NCBI GenBank assembly: GCA_964627445.1 | Contig: CAZVJF010000003.1 | Coordinates: forward strand, 124,001-188,000 | Length of the DNA stretch: 64,000 nt | Direction of reading: 5' to 3' | Origin: Luteibaculum sp964627445 | Lineage (GTDB): Bacteria; Bacteroidota; Bacteroidia; Flavobacteriales_D; Luteibaculaceae | Part shown: one piece after another, positions 1 through 8,041 of the stretch | How positions within the stretch are numbered: the stretch's first letter is position 1 | Layout of the letters: each line of letters opens with the position of its first letter | Program-made: the position numbers and the translations under genes | Notes under the pieces: generated by a model | Databases searched by the model: none | Told to the model about the DNA's origin: nothing | The model's input: only the letters and a program-made list of their open reading frames with translations

Positions 1-276
1 GTTCACGAGATTTATGCTACCGAATTTATAAATGACAAAACCGACAATTACACCCGATTGTGGCGCGAGGTGAACATGGCCGTGGAATTGGCCCGAGAGT
101 TGGATGATCTCGCAGCGAAAATTCACATTCACGTAGATCTAAACCAAGACCCCAAGTATTTCTCCAATCGCCTGTACGAAGCCAGCGTGGGTTTTATTTC
201 TTCACTAGGATATGAGGCCATTGCCAAACCCGATGCGTGGGCAGCCAGTTCCGGAGCACATGCCCATTGCCAATAA
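1..276 (+). CDS. YkuK-like RNase H-fold family protein (DUF458), C-terminal part
   Basis: The frame is open from the first base and ends at 276, so only about the last 91 residues are present. The visible end resembles the YkuK/DUF458 family, which is predicted to have a ribonuclease H-like fold. Supporting features are a short acidic strand with HVDLN near window residue 46, then a segment reading GYEAIAKPDAWAASSGAHAH, which matches the family's closing pattern of KP-x-AxAAS followed by a histidine or aspartate. No biochemical role is established for this family that I can name with confidence. mtaB follows 53 bases downstream with its own promoter-like box. The family call rests on pattern memory of a C-terminal fragment and is moderately secure. 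Confidence 0.6.
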   Translation, partial: VHEIYATEFINDKTDNYTRLWREVNMAVELARELDDLAAKIHIHVDLNQDPKYFSNRLYEASVGFISSLGYEAIAKPDAWAASSGAHAHCQ

Positions 277-314
277 ACCGCTGAATCCTAGGGCACAGTC
301 CCAATGCTTCGTTG

Positions 315-322
315 TATCTTTG
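315..322 (+). promoter_or_regulatory. Bacteroidota -7 promoter box ahead of mtaB
   Basis: TATCTTTG matches the Bacteroidota sigma-70 -7 consensus TAnnTTTG. It ends 7 bases before the ATG at 330, so transcription would begin almost at the start codon. No clear TTG element is seen at the expected upstream spacing, so this is a partial match. Confidence 0.5.
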
Positions 323-329
323 CCCCGCA

Positions 330-1646
330 ATGGGACAATTTCAACGCGTAGCTTTTTATACCCTGGGCTGCAAGCTAAACTTTGCAGAGACCTCTACCCT
401 GGCACGCCAATTTACAGAGGCGGGATTTGCAAAAGTAGATTTTCATGAAACCGCAGACTTCTACGTCATCAACACCTGTTCTGTTACCGAGAACGCGGAT
501 AAAAAATGCCGCAACATGGTGCGCAAAGCCAACAAGCGCAATCCAGCCGCTACCGTAATAGTGGTCGGATGCTATGCCCAGCTAAAACCCCAAGAAATTG
601 CCAACATCGAGGGGGTGGATTTGGTGTTGGGTGCCAATGAGAAATTTGATATCCTAAAGTACACGCAAGGAACGCTTCCAGAGAACAAGGTAGTTCGTCA
701 CGAAATTAAGAACCTCAAAACCTTTGTACCGGGTTTTAGTGCAGGCGATAGAACCCGTACGTTTTTAAAGGTGCAAGATGGCTGCGATTACTTTTGCTCC
801 TTTTGCACCATACCCCTGGCCCGCGGCCGCAGCCGCAGTGCTTCTGTAGCAGAAACCCTTGCCAGCGCAGAAAAAGCAATAGCAAAGGGCGCCAAAGAAA
901 TTGTACTTACAGGGGTAAACATTGGCGATTTTGGAAGCGGAACAGACGAAAGCTTTCTCGATTTAATACGCGAATTGGATGCTTTGGAAGGAGCCACACG
1001 CTTTCGCATTTCCTCTATTGAGCCCAATTTATTGAGCGATGCCATTATTGACTTTGTGGCCTCCTCAAAAAAATTCATGCCGCATTTCCACATTCCCTTA
1101 CAATCGGGTAATGATGAAATGCTGCAAGAAATGCGCAGAAGGTATGACACGGCCTTATATCGCCAGCGCATACAGCGTATCCAGCAAAAAATACCGCATG
1201 CTTGTATTGGGGTGGATGTTATTGTTGGATTTCCTGGCGAAACCGATGCCCACTTCGACAGCACCGTGGACTTCCTTAAGTCGTTAGATGTTTCTTATCT
1301 ACACGTTTTCACTTACTCGGAACGTGCCAACACTACCGCGTTGCGCAAGGATACAGTGATTCCCAAAAACATCCGTTACGACAGAACGCGTTTATTAAAC
1401 GTGCTCAGCCACAAATTAAAACGTGCCTTTTACCAGGCACATCAACATACTACCCGCACCGTGTTGTGGGAAAAAGAAGACCAAGAAGGCTACATGTATG
1501 GCTACACCGACAATTACATTCGCGTACGCCAAGCCTTTAATCCAGCCGAATGCAATAAGGAAACCGAGGTAACTTTAGCGCATTTGGATGCCGATGGATT
1601 TTATGACCTGGCACCCCAAACATCCAACCAAAAGCTAAGCGCCTAA
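330..1646 (+). CDS. mtaB: tRNA (N6-threonylcarbamoyladenosine(37)-C2) methylthiotransferase MtaB
   Basis: Radical-SAM methylthiotransferase that converts t6A37 to ms2t6A in tRNAs reading ANN codons. The N-terminal MTTase domain carries three cluster cysteines in TLGCKLNFAE, INTCSVTENADKKC and VVGCYAQLKP. The radical-SAM cluster is CDYFCSFC (CxxxCxxC), followed by the RGRSRS segment typical of MtaB rather than MiaB. The C-terminal part fits a TRAM-like RNA-binding region. The protein is 438 residues, normal for the family. ATG 330 is preferred over an upstream in-frame TTG at 312 because the -7 box lies between them. The stop TAA shares one base with the start of the next gene, so the two are probably co-transcribed and translationally coupled. 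RimO, a paralogue, is encoded at 26907-28217. Confidence 0.93.
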   Translation: MGQFQRVAFYTLGCKLNFAETSTLARQFTEAGFAKVDFHETADFYVINTCSVTENADKKCRNMVRKANKRNPAATVIVVGCYAQLKPQEIANIEGVDLVLGANEKFDILKYTQGTLPENKVVRHEIKNLKTFVPGFSAGDRTRTFLKVQDGCDYFCSFCTIPLARGRSRSASVAETLASAEKAIAKGAKEIVLTGVNIGDFGSGTDESFLDLIRELDALEGATRFRISSIEPNLLSDAIIDFVASSKKFMPHFHIPLQSGNDEMLQEMRRRYDTALYRQRIQRIQQKIPHACIGVDVIVGFPGETDAHFDSTVDFLKSLDVSYLHVFTYSERANTTALRKDTVIPKNIRYDRTRLLNVLSHKLKRAFYQAHQHTTRTVLWEKEDQEGYMYGYTDNYIRVRQAFNPAECNKETEVTLAHLDADGFYDLAPQTSNQKLSA

Positions 1647-2440
1647 TGAAACAGCAAGCCCTCCATACCCTACTGGGCAAAGTAGAATTTGTAGTCCAAA
1701 AAGCCGGAGAAGACATCGAAGAGGCGCATTTTAACCGCGATTTTCTGGTAGAAAGCAAGTCCTACAACAACCTGGTAACCGAAGTCGATAAAAAGACCGA
1801 GGAAAAATTGGTGGAACTCCTTGGCAAGTTATTACCCGAGGCAGGATTTATAGCCGAGGAAGACAGCATAGCCCGCAAGGAAGCCGACTACCAATGGATT
1901 ATTGACCCCATTGATGGCACCACCAACTTTGTTCACGGCCTCCCCTTGTACTGCATTAGCATTGGGCTAGCGTTTAAGGAAGAAATTATTCTGGGGGTGG
2001 TGTACAACCCCATCAACCAAGAACTGTTTTCGGCTTACAAAAATGGTGGCGCCTATTTAAACAACCGCCCCATACAGGTTTCTAAGACCGAAAAGCTAGA
2101 CGACTCTTTATTAGCCACAGGCTTTCCATACGATGACTTTGAGCGCGAACAAGCTTACATGAAACTGTTAAACGAGCTCATGCACAACAGTCGCGGAATA
2201 AGACGTTTAGGAAGCGCTGCGATAGACTTGGCTTACGTGGCTTGTGGCCGATTTGAAGCCTTTTACGAGTACGGCTTAAACCCTTGGGATGTAGCAGCAG
2301 GTATACTTCTGGTAAAAGAGGCCGGTGGAAAAGTTTGCGATTTTAAAGGCGGTAACAACATGCTTTTTGGCGAAGAAATTGTAGCCAGTAATGGAAAGAT
2401 GGATGAAGCACTTATGGATACTTTGGCTAAGTATATGTAG
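1646..2440 (+). CDS. Inositol monophosphatase family protein
   Basis: Metal-dependent phosphatase of the IMPase/SuhB family, which hydrolyses inositol monophosphates or related sugar phosphates. All hallmark motifs are present in the 264-residue protein: E71-E72-D73, the metal-binding segment D87-P-x-D90-G-T-T, and the late W214-D215 motif (NPWDVAAG) that supplies the last metal ligand. An early TEVDKKTEEKL segment fits the family's first helix. Its start overlaps the mtaB stop by one base (TAATG). The substrate cannot be read from the sequence; SuhB-type, CysQ-type or histidinol-phosphate activity would all need testing. The following lipoprotein gene begins inside its last 38 bases. Confidence 0.9.
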   Translation: MKQQALHTLLGKVEFVVQKAGEDIEEAHFNRDFLVESKSYNNLVTEVDKKTEEKLVELLGKLLPEAGFIAEEDSIARKEADYQWIIDPIDGTTNFVHGLPLYCISIGLAFKEEIILGVVYNPINQELFSAYKNGGAYLNNRPIQVSKTEKLDDSLLATGFPYDDFEREQAYMKLLNELMHNSRGIRRLGSAAIDLAYVACGRFEAFYEYGLNPWDVAAGILLVKEAGGKVCDFKGGNNMLFGEEIVASNGKMDEALMDTLAKYM

Positions 2441-3155
2441 CCTCGTACTTATTTCCTGTTCCAGTGAGATCAAAGACCGCGAAGCGCCTGAAATTGCAAC
2501 GGCTCTAGTAGATCCGTTTGTCTACTATTCCCAGGCAGATTCTTTGGCCCTGGATGCCCGGTTTTCGGATAACGAGAGCCCTACCGTAGCTTCCTTGTTT
2601 ACCTGCACCTATTTCGATCTTACCCAAACCGACCTTAAAAAAGACAGCTTCTTTTTTGCATTCGCCCAAGAAATTACACGGCCCGAAGTACAAACATTTA
2701 CAGTGGATGCCCAGCCAACCAAGCCTGGCTTTTATTGGCTGGAAATACAGGCCGGAGACAACCAAGGCAACGCCAGCAGCGCAAACCAATTGGTTTATTT
2801 TGATGCTGTAAATAACCCATTTAATCAGGAAAAATTGGTGCCGTTTTCGCAAGAAAATGAGACGCCATTTTGGAACTTTTTCAAGACAGACTCCCTCCTA
2901 CTGAAAAAATTTGAGCTTTCCGATACAGACAGTCTCACAGCAATCAGCATATACAGCCTACCATACAATACCGGAAACACCTTACCACAGCAGTTGGCCA
3001 CTAAAGCCTTTAATCCTGCAGCTACCCTAAGACTGGACACCCTGGGCTATTTCAACTTCACCACGACCCTGGATACCGCCCATTTAATTGTAGTAGCCAG
3101 CGACAAACTGGGAAACCCTTTGTCGTATTCGCATCCCGTGGTATTTGGTAATTAG
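2403..3155 (+). CDS. Predicted lipoprotein with Ig-like fold (DUF4625-like)
   Basis: About 250 residues beginning with a lipoprotein signal peptide, MKHLWILWLSICSLVLISC; the lipobox L-I-S-C puts the lipidated cysteine at residue 19. The remainder is rich in beta-strand patterns. A central stretch (FYWLEIQAGDNQGN) is typical of Ig-like/cadherin-type domains described in Bacteroidota lipoproteins such as DUF4625; that family label is tentative. It starts inside the 3' end of the monophosphatase gene in another frame, so the pair is probably co-transcribed. ATG 2403 is chosen because it gives a clean signal peptide; an ATG 12 bases upstream would add four residues. The next gene encodes a second lipoprotein of similar size and architecture, so the two may be old duplicates. 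Confidence 0.7.
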   Translation: MKHLWILWLSICSLVLISCSSEIKDREAPEIATALVDPFVYYSQADSLALDARFSDNESPTVASLFTCTYFDLTQTDLKKDSFFFAFAQEITRPEVQTFTVDAQPTKPGFYWLEIQAGDNQGNASSANQLVYFDAVNNPFNQEKLVPFSQENETPFWNFFKTDSLLLKKFELSDTDSLTAISIYSLPYNTGNTLPQQLATKAFNPAATLRLDTLGYFNFTTTLDTAHLIVVASDKLGNPLSYSHPVVFGN

Positions 3156-3179
3156 CTATTTTCGCTTAAATACCCGGAA

Positions 3180-3953
3180 ATGAAACCTGTTTTAGCCTTT
3201 TTTACTGTCTTGCTATTCTTTGCTTGCAACAAGCAAGACATCACCCGACCTTTTTTTGAAAGCGCCACGATTAATGGGTCAGAAAACACCGTTTTTCTGA
3301 AGGATGTAGACTCTTTAAAGTTCGCTTTTGTTGCTAAAGACAATGAAAAGCTAAACCGTGGAAAGGTGACCGTAGTAAAAGGATTTGCGAGTGAAAGCGA
3401 TGCTCCCACAGCTGCAACCGACTTGGAATACGAAAACTTCTTTTCTTTAGAGGGAACCTCAGCCACACGCGAAGCGGTTATTCCCATCCCAGAGAACACG
3501 GCTAGCGGTACCTACCACTTGCTTTTTGAGTTGGGAGACAGCGAAGAAAACCTGGCCCGCGTAAAAACGGTAGACTTCATTTACCAGGGCGATGCAGCAC
3601 AAAGACCCATTTGGAACTCGCCCAACGGTGGTACCGATGGCTTTGGCTTCTTGCGTGTAGAGCGCGGTAACCCCTTGAATTTAGAAGCGGATGTAGCTTC
3701 TCAGAATACCATAAAATCGGTAAAACTGACCATGCAAAACCAAGATCAAAAAGTCTTGGAATTAACAGAAAGAATTGATGACGGCCGCACTTCGGAATTC
3801 AGTATCAATGAATTCAGCTCCTCCACCGGAAGAGCAGCTCCTATCATCATTCCCGCTACAACTACACCTGGTTTTTACCAGATGTTTTTTACCGCAGTAG
3901 ACGAAAACAACCAAGTGGGCGTACTGGCCTTTACGGTAGAAGTGGCCTTTTAG
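3180..3953 (+). CDS. Predicted lipoprotein with Ig-like fold, paralogue-like neighbour
   Basis: A 257-residue protein with lipoprotein signal MKPVLAFFTVLLFFAC (lipobox F-F-A-C, Cys16). The mature part begins DITRPFFESATINGSEN, similar in layout to the mature start of the preceding lipoprotein (DREAPEIATALVDPF). It contains two beta-rich units, each ending in a phrase such as TYHLLFELGDSEENLAR and FYQMFFTAVDENNQVG, as expected of tandem Ig-like domains. It probably sits in the outer or inner membrane facing the periplasm or the surface. No function is known. It is 24 bases downstream of its neighbour and its stop shares one base with the GTG start of the next gene. Confidence 0.7.
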   Translation: MKPVLAFFTVLLFFACNKQDITRPFFESATINGSENTVFLKDVDSLKFAFVAKDNEKLNRGKVTVVKGFASESDAPTAATDLEYENFFSLEGTSATREAVIPIPENTASGTYHLLFELGDSEENLARVKTVDFIYQGDAAQRPIWNSPNGGTDGFGFLRVERGNPLNLEADVASQNTIKSVKLTMQNQDQKVLELTERIDDGRTSEFSINEFSSSTGRAAPIIIPATTTPGFYQMFFTAVDENNQVGVLAFTVEVAF

Positions 3954-4453
3954 TGGATTTTATTGAGGCTACACAAATCGAGGTAAAGCTACGCCTTGTC
4001 GAAGAAAGCATACCCAGAGTGTTGCAGTGCATTGCAGCACTTGGTGATGCGGAACTTAACCATAATCCCAATGCCTTTAGCAACAGCGTAGCACAGCTGG
4101 TGTTGCATCTTAATGGCAATACAAGGCAGTGGCTGCTGCAGCATATTTGCGGAGTACCTTTTCAAAGAAATCGCAAGGCTGAGTTTGAGGCAAAAGACTG
4201 CACTGCTGCCAACCTGGTGGAAATTCTACAGAACTTGAGTGCTGATATTATTGCGAATCTCCCGAAAATCAAAGAAAGCCAACTAGCCCAACACTACAAC
4301 ATACAGGGGATACAGGGGAGCGGATTTAGCGTGGTGATCCACGTAATAGAACACTTCTCGTACCACACAGGACAAATTGCCCAGCTTACCAAATGGCTAC
4401 TCGATAAGGACTTAGGCTTTTACGCAAACCTTAAAGAGATCGACCAAGCGTAA
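3953..4453 (+). CDS. DinB-superfamily protein (DUF1572-like)
   Basis: A 166-residue, mostly helical protein of the DinB/YfiT four-helix-bundle superfamily, whose members bind a metal through three histidines. Candidate ligands are the histidine in QLVLHLNGN and the pair in VIEHFSYHTGQI, the usual spacing of the second and third helices. The start is GTG (3953), sharing its first base with the previous stop TAG; no ATG lies near. Members of the superfamily include thiol S-transferases for bacillithiol or mycothiol, and bshC at 25298-26926 shows that this organism makes bacillithiol. That role for this protein is only an inference. Confidence 0.75.
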   Translation: MDFIEATQIEVKLRLVEESIPRVLQCIAALGDAELNHNPNAFSNSVAQLVLHLNGNTRQWLLQHICGVPFQRNRKAEFEAKDCTAANLVEILQNLSADIIANLPKIKESQLAQHYNIQGIQGSGFSVVIHVIEHFSYHTGQIAQLTKWLLDKDLGFYANLKEIDQA

Positions 4454-4487
4454 GCCCGCACTTCTTTCCTTCCGGGAAATCGGTATA

Positions 4488-5003
4488 CTACACATACTTG
4501 CTTTCCACCACATTAATATGGTGCTGGGCGTGACCGGGAATGATGTATTGTAAGGAACGCAGCGTCATGGTTTTGCCGTTGGAAGTTCCCTTAAAATCCA
4601 GTTGTGCCTCGCTTAGGTTTCTAAACAACAAAATATTGGCCTGGCGCAAGTGGTAAAACTCTTCCAGCAGCTCGTCCATTGCAATGTTGTTAAAATCGGC
4701 TCCTTGGATGTAAGCATCTTGGTCGTAGTTGGGCAAGGCCTGAGCATCGCCTCGGGCGTAGGCCAGAGCGCGGTATCCAAAAACGCGTTCGCTATCTACA
4801 ATATGCCCCATTACTTCTTTAATGGTCCACTTGCCCTCCTGGTAAGCCGTTGGGTACATGTTCGGGTCAATACCCCCAAAAAACTCATCAAAGTTTTCGG
4901 GCTGGTCTTCCATCATGATGATGGGATCATTAGCGCCCACCAAACGCATGTAGCGGTGGAAATATTCCGGAGCTTCGGGCAGCACCTCGTCAATTACAGA
5001 CAT
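4488..5003 (-). CDS. DinB family protein (YfiT-like putative metal-dependent hydrolase/thiol transferase)
   Basis: A 171-residue DinB_2-type protein convergent with the previous DinB-fold gene. Motifs are clear: KWTIKEVMGHIVDSERVFGYR in the first helices with one histidine, and PGHAQHHINVVESKY near the C terminus with the paired histidines. This is the YfiT/BstA-like pattern (H, then HxxxH), associated with nickel- or zinc-binding hydrolases and bacillithiol S-transferases. The ATG at 5003 is followed by a typical MSVIDEVLP start. Two adjacent, divergent members of one fold are notable. Which substrate either uses cannot be read from the sequence. Confidence 0.82.
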   Translation of the reverse strand: MSVIDEVLPEAPEYFHRYMRLVGANDPIIMMEDQPENFDEFFGGIDPNMYPTAYQEGKWTIKEVMGHIVDSERVFGYRALAYARGDAQALPNYDQDAYIQGADFNNIAMDELLEEFYHLRQANILLFRNLSEAQLDFKGTSNGKTMTLRSLQYIIPGHAQHHINVVESKYV

Positions 5004-5070
5004 TGTTGTTGTTCCGTTGTTTGGCGCTAAAAGTAAAAATTAACCCTTAGGCCGTACGTTTACTGTACGT

Positions 5071-5078
5071 TATATTTG
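5071..5078 (+). promoter_or_regulatory. Bacteroidota -7 promoter box ahead of the ankyrin/DOMON gene pair
   Basis: TATATTTG exactly fits TAnnTTTG. It would give a leader of roughly 125 bases before the coding start at 5211. That leader contains the 10-bp palindrome CCAGATCTGG (about 5165-5174). No clear -33 TTG is present, so the box is suggestive rather than certain. Confidence 0.45.
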
Positions 5079-5210
5079 CCCCGCATTCTAGAAATCTTGT
5101 TGCCCTATCAAAAAACACCCTATTGATTCATCCATGGGCGTGTTTAATGGTTTTTCGCAAAAACCAGATCTGGGGGTTACCCGTTAATAGTACCGCAAAA
5201 AAAATATACT

Positions 5211-5753
5211 TTGATCCGATCCATTTTCACCCTTATCCTCTCTTTTACTGTTTTACTAAGCTGGGCGCAACAACCCGACCGCGATTTTTTTGATGCCGTG
5301 CGCGATGGCTCCAACAAAACCGTGAAAAATTATCTGAGCGAAAACCCAGGGTGGATTAATATGCCCAATGAGGCCGGATACTCAGCCCTCATCCTGGCAG
5401 CATATTACAACCAAACGAGTACCATCAAATTGTTATTAGAGCAAGGTGCCGATATTCACTTTTTAATGAACGAAGCCAATGCGCTGCACGGAGCCTGCTT
5501 TAAGGGTTACACCAAGGCCGCAGCCGCACTTATTGAAGCGGGTTGCAAAGTAAATGTACGGGACGCCAACGGCACCACTCCCTTACTCTACGCGGTTATG
5601 GGTGAACACAAAAAGCTAGTCACCTTGTTATTAGAAAGTGGTGCGGATCCATCCATACAAGACAACAACGGTATATCTGCGTTAGACTACGCCAATGTGC
5701 TCGACCTTACCGACCTAGTAGCCACCATGAACCAATTGCAAGAAAATGATTAG
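5211..5753 (+). CDS. Exported ankyrin-repeat protein
   Basis: A 180-residue protein with an N-terminal signal peptide (about residues 1-19, ending SWAQQ), then four ankyrin repeats. Repeat cores are visible as SALILAAYYNQTSTIKLLL, NALHGACFKGYTKAAAALI, TPLLYAVMGEHKKLVTLLL and SALDYANVLDLTDLVATM, spaced about 33 residues apart. Ankyrin stacks mediate protein-protein contacts. An exported one probably binds a partner in the periplasm. The start is a TTG at 5211, chosen because it gives the signal peptide; no ATG fits. The next gene begins 8 bases before this stop, so the DOMON-domain protein is a plausible partner. Confidence 0.82.
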   Translation: MIRSIFTLILSFTVLLSWAQQPDRDFFDAVRDGSNKTVKNYLSENPGWINMPNEAGYSALILAAYYNQTSTIKLLLEQGADIHFLMNEANALHGACFKGYTKAAAALIEAGCKVNVRDANGTTPLLYAVMGEHKKLVTLLLESGADPSIQDNNGISALDYANVLDLTDLVATMNQLQEND

Positions 5754-7185
5754 AAAAGTCCTCTCACTTCTACTGCTTATCCTTACGACAACCCTTGCTC
5801 AAGCTCAAGTTTTGGTTGGAAGTCGCGTGGTAAACGCAGCCCGTAACATGGAAATATCGGTGCGGGTAGATGTACCCCAAAATACGGTGGAAATCACCTT
5901 AAGCGGACAAGACGGTGCCTATTTTGCCTATGGATTTGGGAATACGCGGATGCGGAATACCTACGTTATTATGACGCAAAGCGGCACCATTACCGAGCGC
6001 AAACTGGCGGGACGCAATGAAGGCGATTTGCTGAGTAGCTCGTTTGGCTCCAGTACCTACAATATATCTGGCAATACCGGCACAACCTCGGTTACACGCC
6101 CCATACAGGGCCCTACCGGAGATCATTTTAGCTTTCCCACCGAAGCAGGTACCTTTTCTATTATTTGGGCTTATGGCAACAGCAACACCTTGCAGTACCA
6201 TGCACAACGTGGTATTACCTCCATTACCCTAGCCGAAGAAGTAAACTGCGAAAACACCTTTAGCACCATCAACGAAACGGCTTGCGAAAGCTACACGTCA
6301 CCCAGCGGGAATAACACCTATAGTACTTCGGGGACTTACGAAGATGTGATCCCTAATGCTGCCGGTTGCGATAGTATTATCACCATAAACCTGACCATAG
6401 AAACCCCGCCTACCCGTACCACAACTGTGGAACAGTGCGAGCCTTTTACTTCTGCTGCCGGTAACACCTACACCGAATCGGGGCAATACACAGAAAACAG
6501 ACCGGCTCCTAGCGTTTGCGACAGCCTGATCACCTTGGATATTACGATTTTAGAAGCCAGCACATCCACCCAGGAAATCAGTAGTTGTGCGCCTGTGCCT
6601 TCTCCCAGTGGCAATAGCACTTATGAAGAATCGGGCACCTATCGCGATACCCTGGTAAATACAGCAGGATGCGATAGCATAGTACTTACCAATTTCACCC
6701 TTACGCCTCTAGATACCTCGGTAACCATAACGGACACCAGTTTAGTAAGCAATGCTGCGCAAGCCGATAGTTACCAGTGGGTGGATTGCAATTCCAACTT
6801 TGCACCCATTGCTGGCGCTACGGAAGCTGAGTTTATCCCAGAGGAGACAGGCTCTTTTGCGGTCATTGTAAGCACAGAAGAATGTACCGACACCTCGGCT
6901 TGTAAAAGCTTTACAATCACCAACATCTCCAATGAACGTGGCTCTCTAACTCCTGCCCGTTTATTTCCCAATCCTTCCAATGGCTCCATCCGCGTTTTAG
7001 GATCAGCCAACAACACCCCATTTCAATTGCAAATAGTTGGATTGGATGGCAAGATCGTATTCGCCCATCAAGGACTCATTCAAGATGCTACGGAGCTGCA
7101 GTTACCCATTTCCGAGGGCACCTACCTTGCGCGATTGCAGTTTGGCAGAGAAATAGCAACCCAAAGGCTCATTATTAAAAAATAG
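5746..7185 (+). CDS. Secreted DOMON-domain protein with T9SS type A sorting domain
   Basis: A 479-residue secreted protein. Residues 1-21 are a signal peptide ending AQA-Q. Residues about 30-165 fit a DOMON domain: a GFGNTRM segment with Met69, a RPIQGPTGDHFSF strand, and WAYGNSNTLQYHAQRG with His152. In heme-binding DOMON domains a methionine and a histidine in these positions are the axial ligands, so heme binding is plausible. Residues about 168-320 hold three repeats of a cysteine-flanked motif of the form C-x-P-S-G-N-x-TY-x-SGTY-x-GCDSI. Residues 405-479 are a type A sorting domain (LFPNPSNG to RLIIKK). The gene overlaps the ankyrin gene by 8 bases. Sugar or other ligand binding by DOMON remains possible. 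Confidence 0.78.
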   Translation: MIRKVLSLLLLILTTTLAQAQVLVGSRVVNAARNMEISVRVDVPQNTVEITLSGQDGAYFAYGFGNTRMRNTYVIMTQSGTITERKLAGRNEGDLLSSSFGSSTYNISGNTGTTSVTRPIQGPTGDHFSFPTEAGTFSIIWAYGNSNTLQYHAQRGITSITLAEEVNCENTFSTINETACESYTSPSGNNTYSTSGTYEDVIPNAAGCDSIITINLTIETPPTRTTTVEQCEPFTSAAGNTYTESGQYTENRPAPSVCDSLITLDITILEASTSTQEISSCAPVPSPSGNSTYEESGTYRDTLVNTAGCDSIVLTNFTLTPLDTSVTITDTSLVSNAAQADSYQWVDCNSNFAPIAGATEAEFIPEETGSFAVIVSTEECTDTSACKSFTITNISNERGSLTPARLFPNPSNGSIRVLGSANNTPFQLQIVGLDGKIVFAHQGLIQDATELQLPISEGTYLARLQFGREIATQRLIIKK

Positions 7186-7290
7186 GCTGGAGCGAGCTAT
7201 CGGTTTATATTGCGGCTTTTCTAAATGTCTGGGTGAGGCAGATTTTTTTTGTTTTGCTTTGGTTCAGGTCATTAGTAGGATTGCAGATTT

Positions 7291-7902
7291 ATGAATACCC
7301 GTAGCACGCTCTATTTTTTCGCAGCACTGTTTTGGTTTTTCTCTGCCCAGGTTTGGGCGCAAACCGATGAAACCTGGGAACTGCGCAAGGAAAAAGAAAA
7401 CATTAAAGTATTTACGCGCAGCAACGTAAGCTTTGGCTTACATGCTTTTCGTGGTGAAGCGATCATTCCCAGTTCTGCGGGTCAAATTGTATCCACCCTT
7501 AAAGATGCTTCCAATTGGCACCAATGGGTACCCGATTGTGCCTCTTCTAAAATGCTGGCCGCAAAGGACAGCAATATCCAAATGCACTATACCGTTACGG
7601 ACCTTCCTTTTCCTTTGGCCGATAGAGATTTAATTCTGCACTTGGACTTCTTGCAAACCACTGCCGGCTATCACATTAAGCTTTCTGGTTTGCCAGAACA
7701 CCTTCCGCCCGTAGACGGACTTGTACGCGTTCCCCACCTAAAGGGCGATTGGATTATCGTAGCCCTCTCTGAGAATGAAAGCCACGTAACCTACCAAGTG
7801 CATACCGACCCGGGTGGATCGGTGCCTACCTGGCTAGCCAATTCTACGGCCGTTAGTACGCCCTTCAATACCCTGAAAAATCTAAGAGAATACTTGCAGT
7901 AG
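7291..7902 (+). CDS. Exported START-domain (lipid-binding) protein
   Basis: A 203-residue protein with a signal peptide (residues about 1-24, ending VWAQ) and a START/SRPBCC-type hydrophobic-pocket domain. Characteristic features are WELRKEKENIKVFTR at the domain start, FRGEAIIPSSAGQIVSTL, WHQWVPDCASS, and the phrase DLPFPLADRDLIL, which is close to the PFPLxxRD signature of START domains. The family binds lipids or other hydrophobic ligands. The signal peptide places this copy in the periplasm, where it could carry lipid. No partner gene is obvious; the gene stands alone between a T9SS protein and an esterase-like gene. Confidence 0.83.
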   Translation: MNTRSTLYFFAALFWFFSAQVWAQTDETWELRKEKENIKVFTRSNVSFGLHAFRGEAIIPSSAGQIVSTLKDASNWHQWVPDCASSKMLAAKDSNIQMHYTVTDLPFPLADRDLILHLDFLQTTAGYHIKLSGLPEHLPPVDGLVRVPHLKGDWIIVALSENESHVTYQVHTDPGGSVPTWLANSTAVSTPFNTLKNLREYLQ

Positions 7903-7933
7903 TTCTGGTTCTTCTTCACGGTCCGCTTTGCTT

Positions 7934-7947
7934 TGCTAGCGCTAGCA
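7934..7947. repeat. 14-bp perfect palindrome between two genes
   Basis: TGCTAGCGCTAGCA is a perfect dyad in the 139-base gap between the START gene and the hydrolase gene. It has no loop and no T run, so it is not a terminator. It could be a binding site for a dimeric regulator. Its 8-bp core TAGCGCTA recurs at 11153-11160 upstream of the phosphatase gene. Confidence 0.3.
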
Positions 7948-8041
7948 TTCCTTGCTTCTCACCATTTGTATGTCCTGACTATAGGTCATTGATCGAGGGG
8001 TTTTACTATCTTACCCTCTTTTCAATCCAACCTGTAGATCT

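Noticed and set aside
788..1264. 158-codon minus-strand frame inside mtaB
   Set aside because: It lies opposite the conserved radical-SAM domain and shows no family; it is a shadow.
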